64,000 nt of DNA from UBA3064 sp023258775 (GTDB lineage Bacteria; Pseudomonadota; Gammaproteobacteria; Burkholderiales; Burkholderiaceae_E), in assembly GCA_044355655.1 (NCBI GenBank), contig JBIKXS010000015.1, forward strand, positions 3,660 to 67,659. The letters are read 5' to 3'. Position numbers and translations under genes: made by a program. Position 1 is the stretch's first letter. Each line of letters starts with the position of its first letter. Shown one piece after another: positions 42,754 to 52,210 of this stretch. The notes under the pieces are model-generated. The model was not told the origin of the DNA. It made no database searches and saw nothing but the letters and a program-made list of their open reading frames with translations.

Positions 42754-44022
42754 TCAAGTTAAACGTGATGCGATCGCTTCAATGAATTGTTGCGCCAGTT
42801 TTCCTTTTGTTGCGAGAGGCAGGGACTCTGAACCTCGCTCATCAAGCAATAAGAGCTGGTTCAAATCCTGACCGAAGGTTTCATGCCCGATATTGGCTGC
42901 AAGCAGTGGAATGTTCTTTTTTTTGCGTTTTGCTTCACCATGCTCGTGCAACATTTCACTTTCTGCCGCAAAACCAACGCAAAAGGGACGCGGGCTTCGA
43001 GCTGCAACGCTTGCCAAAATATCGGGATTCTCGACAAATCGCAGGCTGGGTGTGCTTTCGCTGTGTTGCTTTTTGATTTTTTGGCTGGCAATTTCGGCGG
43101 GTCGCCAGTCGGCAACGGCTGCAACCGAGATAAAAATAGCATGTTTAACTTTATCGCTTGGCAACGAATCAATGGCTCGGTCAACAGCGAGCTTCATATC
43201 GTTTGCGCTAACAACATCGGTTCGTTGCACTTGCCAGGGACTTGCCAGGCTTACTGGGCCCGCAATGAGTTGAACCAACGCGCCTGCCTGGCTCGCCGCT
43301 CGAGCAATCGCAAAGCCCATTTTCCCCGAACTTCGGTTGGTGATTCCTCTTACCGGGTCGATGGCCTCAAAGGTCGGTCCAGCAGTGATTAAACAATGAC
43401 GGCCAGCGAGAAGCTTTGGGCTCAGCGCATGCTCAAGGGCTTGAAGTAGATCTTCAGGCTCGAGCATTCGCCCATCACCGGTTTCGCCACAGGCCTGGTC
43501 GCCTCGATCTGGCCCTAGAAAAATCGTACCGTCCTTTGCGAGCGTGGCAGCATTTCGTTGAGTCGCAGGATGAGACCACATCTCCTTATTCATCGCAGGC
43601 GCGATAAGCAATAAACAGCGGTCTCGAGGTCGCGCAAGGCAAAGTGTCGAGAGGAGATCGTTGCAAATGCCATGTGCCAGCCTTGCCATGACGTCAGCGG
43701 AAGCGGGCGCGATCATGATTGCATCGGCCCAGCGTCCTAACTCGATATGGGCCATGCGGTTGCTGATCCGGTCATCCCAAAGGTCGGTGTAAACAGGCTC
43801 GCCGCTAAGGGCCTGAAAGGTCTCGGCACTCACGAACGCTCGCGCGGCCTCGGTCATCACAATTTTGATATTTGCCCCAGCTCGCATCAAATCTCTGACC
43901 AAGATACAGGTCTTATAGGCTGCGACCCCAGCACTTACCGCGATCAAGACACGCTTGCCATGGAGTCCCCATCGCGACTCAGCTAGGGGTTGACTGATCA
44001 GTTCTTTGCTGTTTTGCGCCAC
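42754..44022 (-). CDS. coaBC: Bifunctional phosphopantothenoylcysteine decarboxylase/synthase (CoaBC)
   Basis: Two coenzyme A steps in one chain of 422 residues. The N-terminal CoaC flavoprotein part has LIAVSAGVAAYKT, the active-site His in RMAHIELGRWAD, PAMNKEMW and the active Cys in ACGETGDGRM (near 177). The CoaB part has ITAGPTFEAIDPVRGITNRS and AVADWRP. A Lys-rich patch (AKRKKKN) is present near residue 370. It overlaps lspA by 25 bp. Confidence 0.96.
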   Translation of the reverse strand: MAQNSKELISQPLAESRWGLHGKRVLIAVSAGVAAYKTCILVRDLMRAGANIKIVMTEAARAFVSAETFQALSGEPVYTDLWDDRISNRMAHIELGRWADAIMIAPASADVMARLAHGICNDLLSTLCLARPRDRCLLLIAPAMNKEMWSHPATQRNAATLAKDGTIFLGPDRGDQACGETGDGRMLEPEDLLQALEHALSPKLLAGRHCLITAGPTFEAIDPVRGITNRSSGKMGFAIARAASQAGALVQLIAGPVSLASPWQVQRTDVVSANDMKLAVDRAIDSLPSDKVKHAIFISVAAVADWRPAEIASQKIKKQHSESTPSLRFVENPDILASVAARSPRPFCVGFAAESEMLHEHGEAKRKKKNIPLLAANIGHETFGQDLNQLLLLDERGSESLPLATKGKLAQQFIEAIASRLT

Positions 44023-44498
44023 TGGATCAATTCCTCTAAGAGCAATAGGATCACCCCGAGGGTGATCGCTGAGTCAGCAATATTGAAGGCAGGAAAATAA
44101 AATTGCCAGGCTGCTCGGTAAACGAGAAAAAAATCGGTGACCTGTCCCTCGATGGCACGGTCCAAGCCATTGCCCAATGCGCCGCTCCAGATGAAAGCGA
44201 GTGCCGCGCAGGCTAGTGGGCGGTCGATTCCTCTGAAAATCATCCATGGCAGCACAAGCGCGGCTACAAGGGAAACCGCTGTGAAGAACCAACGCTGCCA
44301 GCCTGCTTGGTCCGCCAAAAAACTAAAGGCTGCGCCACGATTAAACACCAGTGTCAAATCAAACCAACCCGGGATCACAGTCACGCGCTCGCCCGGAACG
44401 AGTTGCTCAAGCACCCACCACTTACTGGCCTGGTCGGCGCAGGCAAGCGCACAACCCAAGGCCAGCCAGCGCAAGAGTTGAACTTGCTGGGTCTTCAC
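43998..44498 (-). CDS. lspA: Lipoprotein signal peptidase (LspA)
   Basis: Inner-membrane aspartyl protease that cleaves prolipoproteins. 166 residues with four hydrophobic segments. Catalytic Asp residues are in ALGNGLDR and FNIADSAITLG, and VFNRGAAFSFL is also conserved. The start is GTG 44498. The gap to ileS upstream is filled by a 36-bp repeat array, leaving only a weak ribosome binding site. ribF-ileS-lspA is a conserved order. Confidence 0.95.
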   Translation of the reverse strand: MKTQQVQLLRWLALGCALACADQASKWWVLEQLVPGERVTVIPGWFDLTLVFNRGAAFSFLADQAGWQRWFFTAVSLVAALVLPWMIFRGIDRPLACAALAFIWSGALGNGLDRAIEGQVTDFFLVYRAAWQFYFPAFNIADSAITLGVILLLLEELIQWRKTAKN

Positions 44499-44522
44499 AA
44501 AAGACTCAGCGCCGTTCTAGCA

Positions 44523-44630
44523 CTCAGCATCGATAGCGCGCTCGACTTCGATCGTAAGCTCAGCATCGATAGCGCGCTCGGCTCCGTTCTAGCACTCAGC
44601 ATCGATAGCACGCTCGGCTCCGATCGCGAG
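44523..44630 (+). repeat. 36-bp tandem array, three units, between ileS and lspA
   Basis: Three units of 36 bp begin at 44523, 44559 and 44595 with CTCAGCATCGATAGC, then G/ACGCTCG; a truncated match (CTCAGCGCCGTTCTAGCA) precedes the first. The array begins six bases past the ileS stop and ends near the lspA start, so the spacer is nearly all repeat. Unit ends alternate between GTTCTAGCA and GATCG-type forms. Confidence 0.93.
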
Positions 44631-44636
44631 TTCATC

Positions 44637-47513
44637 TCAGGCAAAGCTTCGGGTTTCACCATGACCGTGTAAATTGCTATCACAGCGCTGGCAAAGTCCA
44701 GGATGTTGGTCAAGCGTACCAACGCTCGGATGGTAGTGCCAGCAGCGTTCGCATTTCCCATGTGGGCTGGTGACGACCTGCACGCTAATGCCCGCAGCAT
44801 CCTGGCGGCTTAAGGTTACCGACGAGGTGATCATGACAAATTTAAGATCGGTACCGAGCGAGTTGAGTGCATCGAACATCGCTTCTGAAGCGCTGATCTC
44901 GATGTCTGCTTGCAGTGAGGAACCAATCAACGATTGGCTGCGCTGATGCTCAAGCGCTTTCATCACCTCGCTGCGCGCCTGTCTGATATGTGACCACTTG
45001 GCAAGCAAGGCACTGGCATCGGGTATTTCTGGCAGTCCACCAAAGACTTGCGAAAAAATGGTTTCGCCACCCTCTTGCCATAAGCTTTCTGAAAACAAGG
45101 GCCATGCCTCCTCGGCGGTGAAGGAAAGAATCGGAGCCATGACTTTGAGATAGCAACTGGTAATGTGCCAAAGTGCAGTTTGCGCTGATCTTCTGGCGAG
45201 TGATGATGCCGCACAGGTATAAAGTCTATCTTTGAGTATGTCCAGATAAAAAGCGCCCAAGTCTTCTGAGGCGAAATGTTGCAGACCACTCACAACCGGG
45301 TGAAACTCAAATTCGTTTAAATGTTCTTGTATCTGGAGCAACCATTGCTGCGTAAACGCAATCGACCAGCGATCGATTTCGAGCATGTCCTTGATCGGAA
45401 CGGCATCGCTACTTGGATTGAAGTCCGAGAGATTGGCTAATAAAAAGCGCAAGGTATTTCTGATGCGCCGATAGGATTCAACCACCCGTTTTAGAATTTC
45501 ATCCGAAAGCGACAATTCGCCCGAATAGTCGGTACTTGCAACCCATAAGCGCAAGATCTCTGCACCCAGGCTATCCGATACTTTCTGTGGAACGATGACA
45601 TTGCCCAAGGACTTGGACATTTTTCGTCCCTGACCATCGACAACAAAGCCGTGGGTCAGCAAGGCCTTGTAGGGGGCCTGCTGATTGAGCATGCAAGAGG
45701 TGAGTAGCGATGAATGAAACCAGCCCCGGTGCTGATCGGAACCCTCAAGATACATGTCAGCAGGAAAGGCCGATTCGTCGAGATGCGAGCCTCTTAATAC
45801 CGTCTGATGGGTTGTGCCTGAATCAAACCAGACATCGAGCGTATCGGGATTTTTGGTGTAATGTTTAGCATCATCACCAAGCAGTTCAGCGGGGTCGAGT
45901 CGCTGCCAAGCCTCAATGCCTTCGTTTTCAATACGTTTGGCGACGGCTTCAAGAAGATTTGCTGTATTGGGGTGAAGCGCGCCGGTGTCTCGGTGAAGGA
46001 AAAAAGCCATCGGCACGCCCCAGTTACGCTGGCGCGATAAGGTCCAATCGGGTCGGTTGGCGATCATGCCGTGTAGCCTGGCCTTACCCCAACTTGGATA
46101 AAAAGCAGTCGCCTCAATCGCCCGAAGTGCTGTCTGGCGCAAGCTCTCGCCACCTCGATGTGGCATGTTGTCCATCGAGGCGAACCATTGCGAAGAGGCG
46201 CGATAAATCACGGGTGTTTTGTGTCGCCAGCAATGCATGTAACTATGTTTAAAACGTTCAACTTTAAATAGTGAACCTTGAGAGTCGATCAATTCAACAA
46301 TTTTTGGGTTGGCTTTCCAAATTGAGAGTCCGCCGATGCTTTCGCCCAAGGCGCAGCGGTCCTCGCCAAATCCGTTCTGGTTTTCAAAATTATCGACATA
46401 AGTTCCATCACCGCGCACTAATTGCAGCATATCTTCATCACGCATGCCATAGCGTTTGCACGATTCAAAGTCTTCAACACCATAGGCAGGCGAGGAGTGA
46501 ACAAGCCCTGTACCAGTTTCAGTGGTGACGTATTCGCCAAGAAAAACCGGCGATAAGCGTCCTGCAAAGGGATGTCTGAAGGCAATGCCTTCAAGCGCTG
46601 CGCCTTTGCATTGAGCGATGCTTTTACCGCTCAGGCCCCAGCGCTCAAGGCAATATGCCACCCGCTCACTTGCCAATACCAATGAGCCCGCTCGAGCTTC
46701 GTCTTCGATCTGAACCAAATCATAGTCAAGCTCGGGATGAAGGTTTAAGGCCTGGTTGGCGGGCAGCGTCCAGGGGGTTGTGGTCCAGATCACTGCATAG
46801 CAACTACCAAGGGGAAGTGCACTGAGGCCAAAAGCTTTGGCTAGTTTTTCTGGTTCTGCTGCGGGAAATCCCACATCAACTGCTAAATCCTCTTTGTCAG
46901 CGTATTCAACTTCGGCTTCGGCGAGCGCCGATCCGCAGTCAAAACACCAGTTCACGGGCTTTAAGCCTCGATATAAAAAGCCAAGTTCGAGCATCTTGCC
47001 TAGCGCTCTTAACTCGTCAGCTTCGTTTGCCGCATTCATGGTGGTGTAGGGCTTTTCCCAGGCACCGAGCACACCAAGCCTAATGAAATCTTTCTTCTGC
47101 CGTTCGATTTGTTCGCTGGCATAGGCGCGCGATTTAGACTGAACCTCATCGGCTGCCAGTCGTTTGCCAAATTGCTTTTCGATTTGAATTTCGATGGGCA
47201 TGCCGTGGCAATCCCATCCGGGTACATAGCGCGCATCAAAGCCTGCCATCTGCCGGCTTTTCACGATCATGTCCTTCAAGATCTTGTTGACCGCATGGCC
47301 GATATGAATATCGCCATTGGCATAGGGCGGCCCATCATGCAAAACCCAGATGGGACGGCCTTTGGACTGCACCCTTAAGCGCTGGTAAATTCCTTTGTCC
47401 TGCCAGGACTTCACCCATAGCGGCTCGCGCTTGGCGAGGTCGCCGCGCATGGGGAAGGGCGTATCGGGCAGGTTCAGGGTTTTTCGGTAGGCGCTCTCAG
47501 CGTTGTTCGACAT
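44637..47513 (-). CDS. ileS: Isoleucyl-tRNA synthetase (IleS)
   Basis: Class I synthetase of 958 residues. HIGH is at 70-73 in PPYANGDIHIGHA, KMSKS near 631 in GRKMSKSLGN, the editing domain (TTPWTLPANQALNLHP) lies between, and the C-terminal zinc site has CERCWHY and CQRCDSN. The end lies six bases before the 36-bp array. It overlaps ribF by 17 bp. No T-box leader, as expected outside Gram-positive bacteria. Confidence 0.97.
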   Translation of the reverse strand: MSNNAESAYRKTLNLPDTPFPMRGDLAKREPLWVKSWQDKGIYQRLRVQSKGRPIWVLHDGPPYANGDIHIGHAVNKILKDMIVKSRQMAGFDARYVPGWDCHGMPIEIQIEKQFGKRLAADEVQSKSRAYASEQIERQKKDFIRLGVLGAWEKPYTTMNAANEADELRALGKMLELGFLYRGLKPVNWCFDCGSALAEAEVEYADKEDLAVDVGFPAAEPEKLAKAFGLSALPLGSCYAVIWTTTPWTLPANQALNLHPELDYDLVQIEDEARAGSLVLASERVAYCLERWGLSGKSIAQCKGAALEGIAFRHPFAGRLSPVFLGEYVTTETGTGLVHSSPAYGVEDFESCKRYGMRDEDMLQLVRGDGTYVDNFENQNGFGEDRCALGESIGGLSIWKANPKIVELIDSQGSLFKVERFKHSYMHCWRHKTPVIYRASSQWFASMDNMPHRGGESLRQTALRAIEATAFYPSWGKARLHGMIANRPDWTLSRQRNWGVPMAFFLHRDTGALHPNTANLLEAVAKRIENEGIEAWQRLDPAELLGDDAKHYTKNPDTLDVWFDSGTTHQTVLRGSHLDESAFPADMYLEGSDQHRGWFHSSLLTSCMLNQQAPYKALLTHGFVVDGQGRKMSKSLGNVIVPQKVSDSLGAEILRLWVASTDYSGELSLSDEILKRVVESYRRIRNTLRFLLANLSDFNPSSDAVPIKDMLEIDRWSIAFTQQWLLQIQEHLNEFEFHPVVSGLQHFASEDLGAFYLDILKDRLYTCAASSLARRSAQTALWHITSCYLKVMAPILSFTAEEAWPLFSESLWQEGGETIFSQVFGGLPEIPDASALLAKWSHIRQARSEVMKALEHQRSQSLIGSSLQADIEISASEAMFDALNSLGTDLKFVMITSSVTLSRQDAAGISVQVVTSPHGKCERCWHYHPSVGTLDQHPGLCQRCDSNLHGHGETRSFA

Positions 47514-48477
47514 AAATCGAGCCTTCTTGGCATGTGGTGAAATAAGCCCGCGCGGCCGAACAGTCTCTGTCGATCTGCGCTTTTAAAGCGTCAAGGCTTG
47601 AATAATTGGCTTCGTCGCGGAGTTTTTTGAGGAAAGTTACCTTGACCAAGCGGCCGTAGGCTTGACCTGACCAGTCAAGCACGTGGACTTCCAGCAAATA
47701 GCGACCAGCCTGCTCCACCGCAGGGCGGGTGCCCAAGCTGGCAACCGCTGGCAGCCAGCTTTGCTTATCGTCTCCGAGGCCGCAAATCCGAACCACGAAA
47801 ATGCCTTGAAGCGGCGATTGCCTGTCGTCGATACGCAGGTTTAGGGTGGGGAAACCGAGTTCGCGTCCCAATTTTCTGCCGTGGATCACATGGCCGGACA
47901 TCGCATAGTCGCGTCCTAGCAAGGTCTTCACTTGGTCAAAGCGTCCCAGGGCTAGCGCCTCTCGCACTTGAGAGCTAGATACCCTTTGCGCTTCATGAAG
48001 GACGCTTTGCATCGACTCAACGGTGAATCCGTGCCTACGCCCGGCATGCTCGAGCATTTGAAAATCACCCCGACGCTTGGCGCCAAAGCGAAAATCGTCA
48101 CCAATCACCACATGCTTGACGCCGATCGCTCGAACAAGATATTGCTCAATGAACTGCTCGGCGGCGCATTCGGCCAGGCTGCGATCGAAGCGCAGTGCAA
48201 ACAACTGGTCGATGCCGCAGGCCGCAATAGCTTCCCATTGATCGCGTCGACTACATATTCTTGCAGGAACCGGGCTCGTTGCGTCCGCAAAGTATTGTTT
48301 GGGATGCGGCCAAAAGGTCATAAGGCTCGCGAGCATTTGATCCTGATGCGCGCGCGCCGAAACGGCTGCAAGCAGGGCGCGATGGCCACGATGCACGCCA
48401 TCGAAATTTCCGATGGTCAAGGCGGTTGCTGGAGGGGCTTGTTTGCCGCGCTCGGTCGGCCTACGAATGATTTGCAT
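47497..48477 (-). CDS. ribF: Bifunctional riboflavin kinase/FMN adenylyltransferase (RibF)
   Basis: Makes FMN and FAD from riboflavin. 326 residues. The N-terminal adenylyltransferase has LTIGNFDGVHRGHRALL and VIGDDFRFGAKRRGD; the C-terminal kinase starts near 190 with GHVIHGRKLGRELGFPTLNL and has LLEVHVLDW. First gene of ribF-ileS-lspA, divergent from purN across about 90 bp. Confidence 0.96.
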   Translation of the reverse strand: MQIIRRPTERGKQAPPATALTIGNFDGVHRGHRALLAAVSARAHQDQMLASLMTFWPHPKQYFADATSPVPARICSRRDQWEAIAACGIDQLFALRFDRSLAECAAEQFIEQYLVRAIGVKHVVIGDDFRFGAKRRGDFQMLEHAGRRHGFTVESMQSVLHEAQRVSSSQVREALALGRFDQVKTLLGRDYAMSGHVIHGRKLGRELGFPTLNLRIDDRQSPLQGIFVVRICGLGDDKQSWLPAVASLGTRPAVEQAGRYLLEVHVLDWSGQAYGRLVKVTFLKKLRDEANYSSLDALKAQIDRDCSAARAYFTTCQEGSIYVEQR

Positions 48478-48565
48478 AAGCGCCCATTATAAAACCCAGC
48501 GCCGCTCCGAGCCTTGATAGCCGGTTTGAGACTGTTACCATCCTCGCTTTCCTAGGGTGTTATCC

Positions 48566-49228
48566 ATGAAACGCATCGTCGTGCTTATTTCCGGGCGGGG
48601 CTCAAATTTGCTTGCCTTGCACAAGCGCCTTTGCGAACCAGGGAAAGACCAAAACAGCCTTGCGACGATTATCGCGGTGATCAGCAACAAGCCAGAGGCT
48701 CAAGGTCTCGCCTGGGCTCAAACACACGGTATTGCGACTCGTGCGCTCGATCATCGGCAGTACCCAAGCCGGGAACACTTCGATCAGGCTTTGGCAAGCG
48801 AGGTGGATGATTTTGGCCCGGATCTTGTGGTGCTAGCGGGTTTTATGCGGGTTTTGGGTGCTGGCTTCGTTCAACGATTCGAAGGACGATTAATCAATAT
48901 TCATCCATCCCTGCTTCCAGCCTTTCCAGGCTTGAATACCCATCAACGAGCACTTGAGGCTGGGGTCTGTCTGCATGGCGCAACGGTACACTTTGTCAAT
49001 GAGGCGCTCGATGGCGGACCGATCATTGCCCAGGCCTTTGTACCGGTACAGCGCACTGACAATGAAGTTAGTCTCGCCGAGCGGGTCTTGAGCGAGGAAC
49101 ATCGCCTTTTGCCTCAGGTCGTCGCTGATTTTTGTCGTGGTCTGATTTCGCTTGACCCTCAAGGCAAGCTTGAATGCAGTCCCGAGGCCACGCGTTTATT
49201 GTTCCCCCTAACTTCTGGTGCAGCTTGA
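48566..49228 (+). CDS. purN: Phosphoribosylglycinamide formyltransferase (PurN)
   Basis: Transfers a formyl group from 10-formyl-THF in purine synthesis. 220 residues from ATG 48566 (MKRIVVLISGRGSNLLAL). The catalytic region GFMRVLGAGFV, the loop INIHPSLLPAFPGLNTHQRA, HGATVHFVNEALDGGPII and the active Asp therein are intact. A GTG nine bases upstream is possible. Its stop overlaps a TTG that likely starts rsmB. Confidence 0.95.
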   Translation: MKRIVVLISGRGSNLLALHKRLCEPGKDQNSLATIIAVISNKPEAQGLAWAQTHGIATRALDHRQYPSREHFDQALASEVDDFGPDLVVLAGFMRVLGAGFVQRFEGRLINIHPSLLPAFPGLNTHQRALEAGVCLHGATVHFVNEALDGGPIIAQAFVPVQRTDNEVSLAERVLSEEHRLLPQVVADFCRGLISLDPQGKLECSPEATRLLFPLTSGAA

Positions 49229-50481
49229 GTCTCCGTCATCAACTTTATAAGATCTTCGAAGCGCTTGCTCATTTTGAAGCGCCTGCCGACGCAGTCTTGC
49301 GTGGTCACTTCCGTGCAAATCCACAGCTTGGGCGCTCGCAGCGTCACCAGATCGCCGAAGCCTGCTATTACATGTTGCGTCATCGCAGGCGGCTCAATCA
49401 GCAGCCTTTTAGCACCCCAACGAAGGATTGGCCCCAGGATTTAAAGTGGAACAACCGTGCAAGTCTGGTAGCGAAGACCCTCTACGAAATGAGCAATGGC
49501 ACTGAGGATCTTTCGCACCTGCCGGTGCCGCTGCGCTACTCGCTACCAGAATGGTTATATGAGCGGCTAAGCGCGCAGGCTATCGACGAGGGTCTCTTCC
49601 AGGCCTTGCTCGAACCTGCTGCCCTGGACCTTCGGGTGGCAAGTTGGCATCCAAAGCAGCAAAGCATCAGCCGTGAGCGCTTGATCGAGGCATTAGCCGA
49701 GGAGGCGATCCTGGCTCACCCTCACCCAAAGGTGGCGGGGGCCCTAAGGCTTGAGGGTAAGCCCGCACTCGAAAAGTCCGCAAGCTTTGCAAAAGGTTTT
49801 CTCGAAGTGCAAGACGTCGCGAGTCAGGCTGTGGCCGCGTTACTCGCACCGAGAAGAAATCAAACGATCGTGGACTTTTGCGCAGGCGCCGGGGGAAAGA
49901 CGCTTGCACTTGCAATCGCGATGCGAAACACAGGACAGGTCTATGCCTGTGACAACAATAGTGCCCGATTGGCAAGACTTAAACCTCGTCTACAACGCGC
50001 GGGTTTGAGCAATGTTCAACCTTTTGCGATTGATAGTGAAGCTGATCCGAAGTTGTCGAGGCTCGAGTCCAAAGCTGATGCAGTGCTTGTCGATTCACCC
50101 TGTAGCGGTTTTGGCACACTTCGACGCAACCCCGATTTGAAGTGGCGTTTTAAATCTGATGATTTAGATCGATTAGTCGTGCAGCAGGCATCCATCCTCA
50201 AGGCAGCAAGCCGACTTGTTCGCCCCGGGGGCTGGCTGGTCTATGCGACTTGTAGTTTTTTACGGGAGGAAAACCAGGACCAGGTACTTGCATTTCTTGA
50301 GCAATCGCCGGCTTTTGAACTTGAGTCACCGATGCAGGTCTTGGAAGCGCAAGGCATCAGTCTCGGTCGCGAACGCTCGCTTGAGGGGTCGGACAAGCAC
50401 TACGGCATGGTCTGGCAAACCGATCCGCTACGCGATAATTGTGATGGGTTTTTTGCAGCAAGGATGAGACGTCGCGCATAG
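49225..50481 (+). CDS. rsmB: RsmB-like 16S rRNA (cytosine-C5) methyltransferase
   Basis: SAM-dependent RNA m5C methyltransferase of 418 residues with the TTG start at 49225, which overlaps the purN stop as TTGA; the frame is open to 49174 but that would overlap purN by 55 bp. SAM motif I is VDFCAGAGGKTLALA; motif IV is VDSPCSGFGTLRRNPD and motif VI ATCSFLREEN holds the second (nucleophilic) Cys. The N-terminal NusB-like domain is less conserved, so another NSUN-type target remains possible. Confidence 0.85.
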   Translation: MSLRHQLYKIFEALAHFEAPADAVLRGHFRANPQLGRSQRHQIAEACYYMLRHRRRLNQQPFSTPTKDWPQDLKWNNRASLVAKTLYEMSNGTEDLSHLPVPLRYSLPEWLYERLSAQAIDEGLFQALLEPAALDLRVASWHPKQQSISRERLIEALAEEAILAHPHPKVAGALRLEGKPALEKSASFAKGFLEVQDVASQAVAALLAPRRNQTIVDFCAGAGGKTLALAIAMRNTGQVYACDNNSARLARLKPRLQRAGLSNVQPFAIDSEADPKLSRLESKADAVLVDSPCSGFGTLRRNPDLKWRFKSDDLDRLVVQQASILKAASRLVRPGGWLVYATCSFLREENQDQVLAFLEQSPAFELESPMQVLEAQGISLGRERSLEGSDKHYGMVWQTDPLRDNCDGFFAARMRRRA

Positions 50482-50544
50482 TGCTTTCCCTTGCCGGCAC
50501 AAATGAGCCTACAATGGATATGGGATCCAGAATGCTAGGGAGGC

Positions 50545-51696
50545 ATGATCTTGATTCAAACAACAGAACAGGCTGCTGTACAACTGGCAGGCGATAGTCT
50601 TTTGAGCCATCTTGGTGGCTTTGAAGCCTGGCTTAGGCCGTTGCTTCACTGGGTTGCCTACGGGTTTTCTGAAACAAGTCTAATTGGCTTGCTTGTCATT
50701 GCTTTGGTCACAACCCACATCACGATTGCTGCGGTCACGATCTTCTTGCATCGTTGCCAGGCTCACCGTGCATTAGACCTTCATCCTCTTATTTCACATT
50801 TCTTTCGTTTCTGGCTTTGGTTAAACACGGGCATGGTGACAAAGGAGTGGGCGGCGATCCACCGCAAGCACCACGCTAAGTGCGAGACCGAAGAGGACCC
50901 GCATAGCCCTGTCACTCGAGGCCTTGAGACAGTCCTCTTTCGCGGGGTTGAGTTGTATCGCATCGAGGCACTCAATCAAGAGACTATGGAGCGTTACGGC
51001 CACGGCACCCCTGATGACTGGATCGAAAGAGTGCTCTATACAGGACACTCATATCTCGGCGTTTATCTGTTGCTGGTCATTGATTTGTTCTTGTTTGGTG
51101 CCATGGGACTCGCCATGTTTGCAATTCAAACCGGCTGGATCCCATTTTTTGCAGCCGGTGTGATCAATGGGGTTGGGCATGCGAAGGGTTACCGAAACTT
51201 TGATTCGACCGATAAGAGCGCCAATCTCTCACCCTGGGGTATCTTGATTGGCGGTGAGGAACTTCACAACAATCATCACACCTTCCCGGCATCTGCAAGG
51301 CTTAGCTACAAATGGTGGGAATTTGATATCGGGTGGATGTATATTCAGATCATGGCTTTCTTCGGTCTGGCCAAGGTTCGTCGGGTCTCTCAGCGCCCGA
51401 AATTTCAATTGCCCTGCGAACAAATCGACAAACGTGCACTACAGGCGGTAATTGCAAATCGCTATGACATGATGTCGGCCTACGCCCGTTCAATTCGCGA
51501 GGCCAAGCGTGCCAAAGCTGAAGATGCATTACACACCCTTACCAGCATGCGCAGCGAACTTGCAAGTCTCTGGGAGCGTTCTTCGCTCTCGGTAGAGCAA
51601 TTGGTCCAGCAACTCGAAGACTGGTGCCGTCGTGCCGAGGCAAGTGGCGTATCAGCCCTGCAAGAACTCTCACTGCGCGCGAGAAGTTATGCCTAG
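50545..51696 (+). CDS. Membrane fatty acid desaturase
   Basis: Acyl-lipid or acyl-CoA delta-9 type desaturase of 383 residues. Three His boxes are intact: HRCQAH, HRKHH and EELHNNHH, with membrane segments between. A C-terminal helical tail of about 90 residues (AIREAKRAK-like, LEDWCRRAE) follows. ATG 50545 has AGGGAGG just upstream. It would tune membrane fluidity; no regulator is adjacent. It overlaps the next gene by 8 bp. Confidence 0.92.
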   Translation: MILIQTTEQAAVQLAGDSLLSHLGGFEAWLRPLLHWVAYGFSETSLIGLLVIALVTTHITIAAVTIFLHRCQAHRALDLHPLISHFFRFWLWLNTGMVTKEWAAIHRKHHAKCETEEDPHSPVTRGLETVLFRGVELYRIEALNQETMERYGHGTPDDWIERVLYTGHSYLGVYLLLVIDLFLFGAMGLAMFAIQTGWIPFFAAGVINGVGHAKGYRNFDSTDKSANLSPWGILIGGEELHNNHHTFPASARLSYKWWEFDIGWMYIQIMAFFGLAKVRRVSQRPKFQLPCEQIDKRALQAVIANRYDMMSAYARSIREAKRAKAEDALHTLTSMRSELASLWERSSLSVEQLVQQLEDWCRRAEASGVSALQELSLRARSYA

Positions 51697-52105
51697 TCAG
51701 GACCATGCTTCTCACGCTGGTGATGGCCATGCCTCTCATGATGGTGATGGTCGTTCGCCGTTCAAGGCTGTCAATTTGCCTTTTTTTGCTGCGCTTGATC
51801 AAAGCCTTGCGGTGGCAGGTCAACTCAATCCCGAGGATATGGCTGCCCTGCGCGCCGCAGGCTTTGTGAGTGTGATTAATAATCGCCCGGACGGCGAGGA
51901 TGGCCCAAACCAACCCACTTCGCGTCAAATGCAAGCGGCCGCAGAAAGTGCTGGGCTAAAGTATGTTCATCAACCGGTGGTTTCATCGCAGATGACAATG
52001 GATGATGCGCATCGTTTCCACGAGCATTTAAACGCTTTACCAAAACCGGTCTTGGCATTCTGCCGGACAGGGACGCGTTGTACGCGTCTTTATCAAGCCC
52101 AGTAA
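51689..52105 (+). CDS. TIGR01244/BLH-type sulfur-transfer or phosphatase-like protein
   Basis: A 138-residue protein matching the beta-lactamase-hydrolase-like phosphatase family (TIGR01244): LDQSLAVAGQLNPEDMAALR, GFVSVINNRPDGEDGPNQP, and the P-loop-like FCRTGTRCTRLY near the end. The first 30 residues are His/Asp/Gly-rich with a 24-bp duplication. In other bacteria this domain is fused to sulfur dioxygenase or sulfide oxidation proteins; here it stands alone. It overlaps the desaturase gene by 8 bp. Confidence 0.8.
   Translation: MPSQDHASHAGDGHASHDGDGRSPFKAVNLPFFAALDQSLAVAGQLNPEDMAALRAAGFVSVINNRPDGEDGPNQPTSRQMQAAAESAGLKYVHQPVVSSQMTMDDAHRFHEHLNALPKPVLAFCRTGTRCTRLYQAQ
51704..51751 (+). repeat. 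24-bp tandem duplication coding HASHAGDG/HASHDGDG
   Basis: Two 24-bp units, CATGCTTCTCACGCTGGTGA... and CATGCCTCTCATGATGGTGA..., are about 85% alike by eye and add eight residues each to the His-rich N-terminus of the following protein. The frame is preserved. Confidence 0.85.
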
Positions 52106-52130
52106 GCGCCCTTAAAGGACCTTGAAAACA

Positions 52131-52168
52131 AAAAGCCAGAAAACTTCGCGGTTTTCTGGCTTTTCTAG
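52131..52168. terminator. Bidirectional terminator between the phosphatase-like gene and rpmG
   Basis: AAAAGCCAGAAAAC, loop TTCGCG, GTTTTCTGGCTTTT is a long perfect stem flanked by A and T runs. It lies between the convergent 3' ends of the plus-strand phosphatase-like gene and minus-strand rpmG and can serve both. Confidence 0.92.
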
Positions 52169-52210
52169 CTTTTTTGAACGAGTAAACTCATTGAGGCTTT
52201 CGCCAACGCA

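Noticed and set aside
44495..44800. Open frame of 101 codons through the 36-bp array on the minus strand
   Set aside because: It overlaps the ileS 3' end in another frame and only repeats LSMLSxR because of the array.
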